DNA from: Bacteroidota bacterium | GTDB taxonomy: Bacteria; Bacteroidota; Bacteroidia; Chitinophagales; Saprospiraceae | Direction of reading: 5' to 3' | DNA: 35,132 nucleotides | Assembly (NCBI GenBank): GCA_029781095.1 | Contig: JAKOXM010000087.1 | Location: 1 to 35,132 of the forward strand | Shown here: piece by piece, positions 16,301 to 22,580 of the stretch | Numbering within the stretch: position 1 is the stretch's first letter | How the letters are laid out: each line of letters begins with the position of its first letter | Translations under genes and position numbers: made by a program | The notes under the pieces: generated by a model | What the model saw: the letters and a program-made list of their open reading frames with translations, nothing else | Told to the model about the DNA's origin: nothing | The model's database searches: none

Positions 16301-17014
16301 ATGAACCGGATCGACCGCCTCATGGGTATCGTGACTGCCTTGCAGTCGAAAAAATACTTGTCCGCCGAACAGATCGCCGAACATTTCGGCATCAGCGTAC
16401 GCACGGTATTCCGCGATCTGCGGGCCATGGGCGAGATCGGTGTGCCCATCGGTTTCGAGACCGGCAAGGGCTATTTTATCACGGATGGCTACTTCCTGCC
16501 GCCGGTATCGCTCACCATGGAAGAAGCAAATACCCTCGCGCTTCTCGAACCGCTTGTGGAGCGTTTTGCCGACAAATCAGCCCGGCAAAATTTTGCCTCC
16601 GCATTGTCAAAACTCAAAATGGTGCTCGGGAAAACACAGCGCAAGAATTTCGAGCAGATACAGGCGCAAACCGCGCACTACATCCCGGAAATGTACCTGC
16701 ACATGCTGCCGGAAACGACCTACCTGACCACGATTCAAAACGCCATCGTTCAGAAAAACATCCTCCGTATCGAATACGAAAATCTGAACGGGGAACGCAG
16801 CACCCGCGAAGTGGAGCCCATCGGCCTTACCTTTTACTCGCTCAACTGGCACCTGATCGCCTGGTGCCATATGCGCCAGGGCTACCGCGATTTCCGTACT
16901 TCCCGCATTCAAAAACTGGCGGTCACCATGATGCCATTCCGAAAGCACGACCACATCGGGCTGAAGGACTATTTGAAGATCATGGAGGAGATGCTCCTTC
17001 AGGAGACAGCCTGA
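16301..17014 (+). CDS. HTH/WYL-domain transcriptional regulator (YafY/DeoR-like)
   Basis: 237-aa DNA-binding regulator. Residues 1-60 form a DeoR-like winged helix-turn-helix (NRIDRLMGIVTALQSKKYLS; AEQIAEHFGISVRTVFRDL). A WYL-type ligand-binding domain occupies roughly 140-215 (LRIEYENLNGERSTREVEPIG; LNWHLIAWCHMRQGYRDFRT). WYL domains bind nucleic acid or small ligands and often respond to DNA damage or stress. It lies just upstream of a perfect 10-bp palindrome and a DinB-fold gene; WYL regulators beside DinB-type genes are a familiar Bacteroidota pairing, so control of 17239-17736, possibly through that palindrome, is a reasonable inference. Confidence 0.9.
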   Translation: MNRIDRLMGIVTALQSKKYLSAEQIAEHFGISVRTVFRDLRAMGEIGVPIGFETGKGYFITDGYFLPPVSLTMEEANTLALLEPLVERFADKSARQNFASALSKLKMVLGKTQRKNFEQIQAQTAHYIPEMYLHMLPETTYLTTIQNAIVQKNILRIEYENLNGERSTREVEPIGLTFYSLNWHLIAWCHMRQGYRDFRTSRIQKLAVTMMPFRKHDHIGLKDYLKIMEEMLLQETA

Positions 17015-17042
17015 TTTTTCTTTTTCAGAAATTTTATGAAAA

Positions 17043-17068
17043 CTCACTGACATAAGGCTGTCAGTGAG
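17043..17068. promoter_or_regulatory. perfect 10-bp palindrome, candidate WYL-regulator operator
   Basis: CTCACTGACA (17043-17052) and TGTCAGTGAG (17059-17068) are exact inverted repeats around the 6-base spacer TAAGGC. The site is 28 bases after the WYL regulator stop and about 170 bases before the DinB start. Its size and symmetry fit a dimeric regulator site; it lacks a T tract, so it is a poor terminator. Confidence 0.55.
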
Positions 17069-17093
17069 GGCTGTTTATTTTGCATCAACATCC

Positions 17094-17151
17094 GGTATTC
17101 GGAAGGTATTCTGAAGGTATTCATCTGATGACTTTGAGTCATCGGATGAAT
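17094..17151. repeat. GGTATTC tandem plus 14-bp inverted repeat
   Basis: Two 11-bp tandem units GGTATTCGGAA and GGTATTCTGAA (17094-17115) run into an inverted repeat with arms ATTCATCTGATGAC (17119-17132) and GTCATCGGATGAAT (17138-17151), 13 of 14 matched, around TTTGA. It appears to be one composite dispersed intergenic element; no T tract follows. Confidence 0.6.
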
Positions 17152-17207
17152 ACAATAAGTCAGTGCCAAATCCGGCGTAAAATCACAAGTAACTGAAAAT
17201 CAAATTT

Positions 17208-17233
17208 TCACTCATTACTCATAACTCATCACT
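17208..17233 (+). repeat. pre-start ACTCAT iterations
   Basis: TCACTCATTACTCATAACTC continuing to CATCACT is four loose iterations of ACTCAT ending 5 bases before the DinB ATG. A close relative is present upstream of the SDR at 30282 on the other strand. It is poor in G and should be unstructured in mRNA, which may help initiation without a Shine-Dalgarno site. Confidence 0.45.
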
Positions 17234-17238
17234 ATTTT

Positions 17239-17736
17239 ATGACAATGATCCAAACGTTTCTCAAAGAACTGGAACAGGAAGCCCTCACTACCCGAAAAAT
17301 GCTGTCGCGCGTGCCCGACGACAAATACGACTGGCGCCCCCACCCCAAAAGCATGAACATCCGCTCGCTGGCCACTCATATCGCCGAGCTACCGACCTGG
17401 ATCACCTTGACGCTCACCACCGACGAACTCGATTTCGCGGCCAGCCCCTACAATCCGGCGCAGATCAACAATACCGCCGAACTGTTGGCGCATTTTGAAA
17501 AAAGCCTTGCCGACGGCAAAACGCAACTGATCGATGAGAACGAAAGACACCTGAATGAAAACTGGACGCTGCGCAACGGCGACACGATCTACAGTGTATC
17601 GACCAAAATGGAGGTCATCCGCATGTCGCTGAGCCAGATCATCCACCACCGCGCACAACTCGGCGTGTTCCTGCGCCTGCTCAACGTGCCGATCCCCGGC
17701 AGCTACGGGCCCAGCGCCGATGATCCGACTTTTTAA
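17239..17736 (+). CDS. DinB-family protein
   Basis: 165-aa four-helix-bundle protein of the DinB/YfiT-like superfamily. Seen: an N-terminal helix FLKELEQEALTTRKMLSRVP, then YDWRPHPKSMNIRSLATHIA with the first conserved His, and a late IIHHRAQLGVFLRLLNVPIP whose histidines complete the expected three-His metal site. Members often act as thiol- or bacillithiol-dependent transferases or are of unknown function. It lies downstream of a WYL regulator and ends exactly where a palindromic repeat array begins. The ATG is preceded by an ACTCAT repeat tract. Confidence 0.88.
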   Translation: MTMIQTFLKELEQEALTTRKMLSRVPDDKYDWRPHPKSMNIRSLATHIAELPTWITLTLTTDELDFAASPYNPAQINNTAELLAHFEKSLADGKTQLIDENERHLNENWTLRNGDTIYSVSTKMEVIRMSLSQIIHHRAQLGVFLRLLNVPIPGSYGPSADDPTF

Positions 17737-17904
17737 GTAACGCCAACCTCCGGTTGGCTTTTGCAGCGAAAGCCAACCGGAGGTTGGCATTACGTTGTGG
17801 CCAACCGGAGGTTAGCGTTACTTAGCCAACCGGAGGTTGGCGTTACTTAGCCAACCAGAGGTTGGCGTTACCTAACCAACCGGAGAACCAGAGGTTGGCG
17901 TTAC
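17737..17904. repeat. 25-bp palindromic tandem array (CCAACCGGAGGTTGG)
   Basis: Six copies of a 22-bp palindromic core GCCAACCGGAGGTTGGCGTT followed by AC. The first (17737-17758) is inverted; then 17772-17793, 17800-17821, 17825-17846, 17850-17871, and a last compound copy about 17875-17904. The later copies have an exact 25-bp period with a 3-base CTTA-like joint, so there are no CRISPR-style spacers. It fills the whole gap between two convergent genes: copy 1 follows the DinB stop directly and the last copy contains the TAA of the gene on the other strand. It may serve as a bidirectional terminator. Confidence 0.9.
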
Positions 17905-19091
17905 TGATTAAGAAACTGATCGACAAATGCCCGCAGGGCATCGCCGTGCAGGTTTTTAGCCATTACCCTGCCATCGGAATCGAGCAAAAAACTAGCGGGA
18001 ATGGTCGTCACGTGCAAGGTATCGAGAAAGGGCGAGGTGTCGCCCCCGAGGTGTGAGGCTTGCGGCCAGGCGGCCGCGTCTTTTTGAATGGCCGTTTTCC
18101 AGGCCCCGGGGCTGCTGTCGAGCGCGTAGCCGACGATGGCAAAACCCGAATTGTGGTATTGCGCCCACAGCGGGGCCAGCACTTCGCGGTTTTCGCGGCG
18201 ACAGGGCGCGCACCACGACGCCCAGAGATCGAGCAGGGTCAGTTTTTTCCCAAGCAGGGCATGCAGGCGCAGGGTATCGCCTCCCGACATCGGAAGAAAA
18301 AAATCGGGAATCGTGTCGCCGATCATAACGGGCAATTTGCCGGGCGCGCCAAGTTCGCAGAGTTGCCGGGCAAAAGGGTGATTAGCCTCGCGCCAGCGCC
18401 CGCACTGCCGGTGCAAAAACTCGGGTACCCGCTCGTAATCGCCATCGGGACTCACCCATCGGACGGCGACGAGTGCAGCCCATAAAGAAGCGGTCGAATC
18501 GGCGAAGGCCATGAGCGGGGCGCGGTATTGTTCGAGTTGGGCCGCGCGTTCCAGCAGTGCCGCATCGTCGGCGTGGATGTCGCGGGCGGGCATGCGCATG
18601 GAACGGTTGAACGCTTGCCGCCGGATGTCGCGCAATTGTACTATTGCCTGATTGTCAATCGATTTATCTGTTATTGTCGCCGAAGCCGACAAGCGGCCTG
18701 CCTCTGCCTGCAGGCGTATTTCCCGTCCTTTTTCGAGGATGAGGGGTAAATAATTGGCCGTTTCAGGGTCTTCATCCATCAGTTTATTGGCAAAACGGCT
18801 GCCCTCCCGCTGGATGACCAGCTCGTATAAAACCGGCCCGGCAGGCACCTGAAAACGGTCGAAAGCGAAACTTCCATCGGGACGGATGGCCGCCGAATCA
18901 ACGACAGCCCCCGCGTAATTCGCCGCGATGTCGCCGAAACTGCGCGGCTGCACGAGGTACAGCACCGGGCGCCAGCCGGGCTGCATTTCTATTCGCCCGG
19001 AAAGAACCGGAACGGGTTGCGTCTGGCAGCGGGAAGCGCCCAGAATAAGAAAGGAGGATACAATGAAGTGGAAGAGCCTGACAGGGCGCAT
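17901..19091 (-). CDS. TlpA/ResA-like thioredoxin-fold exported protein
   Basis: 396-aa exported protein with a C-terminal thioredoxin domain. The chosen ATG 19091 (MRPVRLFHFIVSSFLILGAS) gives a clean signal sequence; an upstream ATG at 19145 adds 18 unlikely residues. The region LGASRC resembles a lipobox, but Arg at -1 is atypical, so lipidation is uncertain. The central part (about 40-260) looks like a DUF4369-type beta domain followed by helices. The C-terminal domain has the redox site WASWCAPCRREN and the cis-proline loop TTIPASFLLDSDG. Likely a periplasmic thiol-disulfide oxidoreductase. Its stop codon lies within the last unit of the palindromic array, so the array has replaced or overrun its natural 3' end. 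Confidence 0.87.
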   Translation of the reverse strand: MRPVRLFHFIVSSFLILGASRCQTQPVPVLSGRIEMQPGWRPVLYLVQPRSFGDIAANYAGAVVDSAAIRPDGSFAFDRFQVPAGPVLYELVIQREGSRFANKLMDEDPETANYLPLILEKGREIRLQAEAGRLSASATITDKSIDNQAIVQLRDIRRQAFNRSMRMPARDIHADDAALLERAAQLEQYRAPLMAFADSTASLWAALVAVRWVSPDGDYERVPEFLHRQCGRWREANHPFARQLCELGAPGKLPVMIGDTIPDFFLPMSGGDTLRLHALLGKKLTLLDLWASWCAPCRRENREVLAPLWAQYHNSGFAIVGYALDSSPGAWKTAIQKDAAAWPQASHLGGDTSPFLDTLHVTTIPASFLLDSDGRVMAKNLHGDALRAFVDQFLNQ

Positions 19092-19168
19092 GGCTGGTAA
19101 TTTTTTGCAAAAGTGCGAAAACAGCCCGGTGACGGTTGGTATCAAAGGTTACAAAGCGACCACTGCGC

Positions 19169-19387
19169 TCACTCCTTCCACAGCCCGCCTGCCTTCGCCT
19201 CCAGGTCTTCGGCCTGCTGTTCCTGCCCGTCGGAGCGGTACACTGCGGCTTGGCGGCACAGCATGGCAGCGTAGTCCTGCCGGATGAGCGCTTCGTCGGG
19301 CAGGGCCAGGGCGACTGCACGACAAAAGGAAAGCGCGAATGGCTTAAAGCCGGACCCTACTTGCTCCGCATGCGTATCACCGGGCAA
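19169..19387 (-). CDS. small TPR-like hypothetical protein, possibly a remnant
   Basis: A 72-aa frame that overlaps the last 31 bases of porX in a different phase. Its residues from CRAVALALPDEALIRQDYAA onward read like the last helical pair of a tetratricopeptide protein (AVYRSDGQEQQAEDLEAKAG), but the first 15 residues look random. It may be a real short gene coupled to porX, or the tail of a degraded TPR gene. Nothing else is seen in 19092-19168. Confidence 0.3.
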   Translation of the reverse strand: MPGDTHAEQVGSGFKPFALSFCRAVALALPDEALIRQDYAAMLCRQAAVYRSDGQEQQAEDLEAKAGGLWKE

Positions 19388-20916
19388 ATCATCTCTTCAA
19401 GGCTTATGCCGCCATGTTGAAAGGTGTTTTTGTAATAATTGTGGAAGTGGTTGTAGTTGTTCGGGTACAGGAAAAAGTAGTCCTCTTTTGCAAAAATGAA
19501 GGTGCTGCTGAGGTTGGGGCGCGGCAGACCTGCCTGTTTGGGGTCGCGCACTTCGAGCACGTCGCGGCGTTCGTACTGGAGGTTGCGGCCCACTTTATAG
19601 CGCAGGTTGGTGGTGGTTTCGCGATCGCCAACCACTTTGGAGGGGCTTTGTACGCGAATGGTGCCGTGGTCGGTGGTGACAAACAGCTGCACTTCCCTGC
19701 CCTCGAGTTTTTGCAGGGCCGTCCAGAGAGGGCTGTGAAGGAACCAGGAACGTGTGAGCGAACGGTAGGCGCGTTCGTCACCGGCGAGTTCCTTGAGCAC
19801 TTCCATTTCGGTGCGGGCGTGCGAAAGCATGTCGATGAAGTTGTACACGATCACCGTCAGGTCGTTGTTAAGCGTGTGCAGGATGTCGTCGTTGAGGTCC
19901 TTGCCGTGCTGTACGTTGGTGATCTTGATATATTCCCACTTGAGGCCCTTGCGGAAAGTGCGCTCGAGTTGTTTGCCCAGGAAAAAGTCTTCCGACAGGT
20001 TTTTGCCTCCTTCGTCCGTATCATTTTTCCACTTGTCGGGGAATGCCGCTTCAATTTCCGCAGGCATCATGCCGGCAAAAATGGAATTCCGGCTGTATTG
20101 GGTGGCGGTGGGCAGGATGCTGAAAAAATAGCCCTCGTTTTCCGTTCGGAACATCTCATTGAGAAAGGGTTCAATCACCTTCCACTGGTCGTAGCGCAGG
20201 TTGTCGAGCAGAAGCATGATGGTGGGCACACCTTTGCCCACGTGCGGCAGGATATGCTTGCGCATCATGGAGTGCGACATGACCGGACCGGTCTCCTTGT
20301 TTCTATCGACCCAGTCGAAGTAGTTTTTCACGACAAACTTGGAAAACTCGGTATTGGCCTGTTGTTTTTGCTGGGCCAGGATATCGCCCACTTCGGCCTG
20401 GTTGCTGTCGAGCCGGAGTTCCCAGCCGACGATCTTTTTATAGGCATCCACCCATTCGATATGATCCAGTCCGCCAGTGATCTGCATAAAAATCTGGCGA
20501 AATTCCTGCTGGTAATCCATCGCCGTTTTTTCACGCACGAGGCGTTTGTTGTCGATTATCTTCTTGAGTGTCAGCAATATCTGGTTGGGGTTGACCGGCT
20601 TGATCAGGTAGTCGGATATCTGCGAGCCGATGGCTTCTTCCATCACGTGTTCGGCTTCGTTTTTCGTGATCATCACGACGGGTACCAGGGGGTTGATCTC
20701 TTTGATTTTCGGCAAGGCCTCGAGTCCGGTGAGCCCGGGCATGCTTTCATCCAGAAACACCACATCGATCTCATTACTTTGTTCGAGGTAAGTTTCCACG
20801 GCATCGTGGCCGTTGGAGGCCGTCACCACATCGTAACCTTTGGCCTGAAGGAACATCACGTGGGGTTTGAGCAAGTCGATTTCATCATCGGCCCATAGTA
20901 TTTTGATCTTATCCAT
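19357..20916 (-). CDS. porX: PorX: response regulator with PglZ (alkaline-phosphatase-fold) domain
   Basis: 519-aa regulator of the type IX secretion system. The ATG at 20916 (MDKIKILWADDEIDLL) matches the family start; the open frame extends 45 codons upstream through a repeat tract. Seen: a receiver domain (residues 1-120) with acidic D10-D11, phospho-acceptor D56 in VVFLDESMPGLTG, ITKNEAEH and LIKPVNP, then a helical linker, then a PglZ domain (about 200-519) with metal-site motifs MLLLDNLRYDQW, TATQYSRNS and TTDHGTIRV. In Porphyromonas gingivalis PorX works with the sensor PorY and has phosphodiesterase activity. No porY is in view, but two T9SS cargo genes are in the window. A near-consensus -7 box (CATCTTTG, one mismatch) lies just upstream. 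Confidence 0.95.
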   Translation of the reverse strand: MDKIKILWADDEIDLLKPHVMFLQAKGYDVVTASNGHDAVETYLEQSNEIDVVFLDESMPGLTGLEALPKIKEINPLVPVVMITKNEAEHVMEEAIGSQISDYLIKPVNPNQILLTLKKIIDNKRLVREKTAMDYQQEFRQIFMQITGGLDHIEWVDAYKKIVGWELRLDSNQAEVGDILAQQKQQANTEFSKFVVKNYFDWVDRNKETGPVMSHSMMRKHILPHVGKGVPTIMLLLDNLRYDQWKVIEPFLNEMFRTENEGYFFSILPTATQYSRNSIFAGMMPAEIEAAFPDKWKNDTDEGGKNLSEDFFLGKQLERTFRKGLKWEYIKITNVQHGKDLNDDILHTLNNDLTVIVYNFIDMLSHARTEMEVLKELAGDERAYRSLTRSWFLHSPLWTALQKLEGREVQLFVTTDHGTIRVQSPSKVVGDRETTTNLRYKVGRNLQYERRDVLEVRDPKQAGLPRPNLSSTFIFAKEDYFFLYPNNYNHFHNYYKNTFQHGGISLEEMICPVIRMRSK

Positions 20917-20973
20917 ATATTTTGGTTGTGCTTTGCAAAGATGTGAATTAAATAAACAAAAATGGATGGGGGT

Positions 20974-21060
20974 GGGAAAGTTGAGAGGGGGCTCCCTGCT
21001 CAATCCTCTCAACTTTCCCAAACCTTCCTCAACTTTTCTAAACCCCCTCAACCCCTCCCC
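20974..21060. repeat. GTTGAGAGG inverted and tandem repeat tract
   Basis: A perfect 15-bp inverted repeat, GGGAAAGTTGAGAGG (20974-20988) and CCTCTCAACTTTCCC (21005-21019), followed by further CCTCAACTTTT / CCCCTCAACCCC iterations to 21060. Read on the minus strand it is a roughly 20-bp tandem of GTTGAGGxxGGTTT words, related to the tract at 3676-3723. Confidence 0.65.
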
Positions 21061-21129
21061 GACTCATGGTGACGAATTGGAACGCCGCCGTCTAACAGCT
21101 TATTTTCGGTTGTCAAAAACTATTTTACT

Positions 21130-21229
21130 GCTAACGCGGGGCTAGCGCGGGGCTAGCGCGAGGCTCCGTCTCGTGAAACCATCACCGAGGCTTTGCCTCG
21201 CGGAATCAACCCCGGAGCTTTGCCTCATG
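21130..21229. repeat. 11-bp tandem plus three 17-bp palindromes with 27-bp period
   Basis: GCTAACGCGGG, GCTAGCGCGGG and GCTAGCGCGAG are three tandem 11-mers (21130-21162). They run into three copies of a 17-bp palindrome CGAGGCTTTGCCTCGTG (variants at 21159-21175, 21186-21202, 21213-21229), each separated by a different 10-bp spacer. The period is exactly 27. The spacers are far too short for CRISPR. Confidence 0.7.
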
Positions 21230-21269
21230 AAGACGAATCCCCACCTTTGCGAAAACATTGCCCGATTCC

Positions 21270-22478
21270 ATGAATAGCCGGAAAAAAATCTTCAACGACC
21301 CCGTTTACGGTTTTGTGTCCGTTCCCTACGGGTTGCTTTTGGACATTGTCGACCATCCGTATTTTCAACGGCTCAGGCGCATCCGGCAATTGGGCCTGAC
21401 CTCCTACGTGTACCCTGGCGCCCTCCACACCCGTTTTCACCACGCTTTGGGCGCTCTGCACCTGATGCAGGAAGCCATCGAAACCCTGCGTTCCAAAGGC
21501 GCCGAAATCAGTGACGAGGAAGCCGAAGCCGTCAATATAGCCATTTTATTGCACGATATTGGTCACGGGCCGTTTTCCCATGCACTGGAGCATGCCTTGC
21601 TCGACAAGCACCACGAGCAACTGTCGTCACTTTTCATGGAAAACCTGAATCGCGAATTTGACGGCCGGCTGACACTTGCCATTTCTATTTTTTCAGACGA
21701 GTATCCCAAAAAATTCCTGCACCAGATGGTGTCCGGGCAACTGGACATGGATCGGCTGGACTATCTCAACCGCGACAGTTTCTTTACCGGCGTCAGCGAG
21801 GGCGTAATCAGTTACGACCGCATTATCAAGATGTTAGCGGTGCACAACGGCGAACTGGTGGTGGAAGAGAAAGGGATTTACAGCATCGAAAAATTTTTGA
21901 TTGCCCGAAGGTTGATGTACTGGCAGGTTTACCTGCATAAAACCGGTGTTTCGGCCGAACAAATGCTGATTCATGTGCTGAAACGCGCACGAGAACTGAC
22001 TTTAAACGGAGTTCATCTCGAAGTGCCGCGCCATCTGGCCTGGTTTTTGAAAAATGAAAAAGGCGGCAATATTGAACCGATTGAATCGCTTTTTCACTTT
22101 GCCCTCCTGGACGATAATGACGTCATTGCCGCCATAAAAAACTGGTCGGAAGCGGAAGACTATACCCTCTCCTTTTTGTCGAAAGGTCTGCTCAACAGAC
22201 AGCTGTTCCGTCTGGAATGGTCTAACAAGCCTGTTGCCGCAGCGTATCTCGACGAACTGCGCCGGCGGGTGGAACAAACCTTCGGCGGGGAAGCCTTGCC
22301 GGATCATTTCGTGTACACGGGATCTGAAAGCAACAGGACTTATGACGATGCGAAAGACCAGATCAAGATACTTTTTAAAAATGGCGGGGTACTTCCCATT
22401 ACAGAATGTTCCGATGTGCCGCTTTATACTCAGATAGTTACAAAATACTTCATTTGCTATCCGAAAAAACTGGCATAA
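21270..22478 (+). CDS. HD-domain (SAMHD1-like) phosphohydrolase
   Basis: 402-aa metal-dependent phosphohydrolase. The ATG at 21270 (MNSRKKIFNDPVYGFVSVPY) matches the usual start; a TTG at 21258 is less likely. Seen: FQRLRRIRQLGLTSYVYPGA, then the HD metal set H-x-R-x-x-H in LHTRFHHALGALHLM, the His-Asp doublet ILLHDIGHGPFSHALEH, and DMDRLDYLNRDSFFTGV carrying the last Asp. This pattern is shared with the dNTP triphosphohydrolase SAMHD1 group, so nucleotide hydrolysis is the best guess, though substrates of bacterial members vary. It stands alone, 102 bases before a secreted repeat protein with its own promoter. Confidence 0.92.
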   Translation: MNSRKKIFNDPVYGFVSVPYGLLLDIVDHPYFQRLRRIRQLGLTSYVYPGALHTRFHHALGALHLMQEAIETLRSKGAEISDEEAEAVNIAILLHDIGHGPFSHALEHALLDKHHEQLSSLFMENLNREFDGRLTLAISIFSDEYPKKFLHQMVSGQLDMDRLDYLNRDSFFTGVSEGVISYDRIIKMLAVHNGELVVEEKGIYSIEKFLIARRLMYWQVYLHKTGVSAEQMLIHVLKRARELTLNGVHLEVPRHLAWFLKNEKGGNIEPIESLFHFALLDDNDVIAAIKNWSEAEDYTLSFLSKGLLNRQLFRLEWSNKPVAAAYLDELRRRVEQTFGGEALPDHFVYTGSESNRTYDDAKDQIKILFKNGGVLPITECSDVPLYTQIVTKYFICYPKKLA

Positions 22479-22538
22479 AGACATTTAAATAACCAGAAAA
22501 TTCACCTTGAAATATCCCCTTCTTTGGGGTCTATCAAT

Positions 22539-22546
22539 TACTTTTG
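22539..22546 (+). promoter_or_regulatory. -7 box TACTTTTG for the repeat-protein gene
   Basis: Exact TAnnTTTG match 34 bases before the ATG at 22581, predicting a start of transcription near 22551. The nearest TTG triplets (22507-22509, 22524-22526) lie outside the usual 17-23 spacing; a CCCC/GGGG mini-hairpin (22516-22529) sits between them. Confidence 0.5.
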
Positions 22547-22580
22547 CCCTGAATGCATCTATCAACGCTAAAACAAAACA

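Noticed and set aside
17737-17904. CRISPR array
   Set aside because: The 25-bp period leaves only a 3-base joint between units and there are no spacers or cas genes.
21258-21269. TTG start for the HD phosphohydrolase
   Set aside because: The ATG 12 bases later fits the family start and Bacteroidota preference better.
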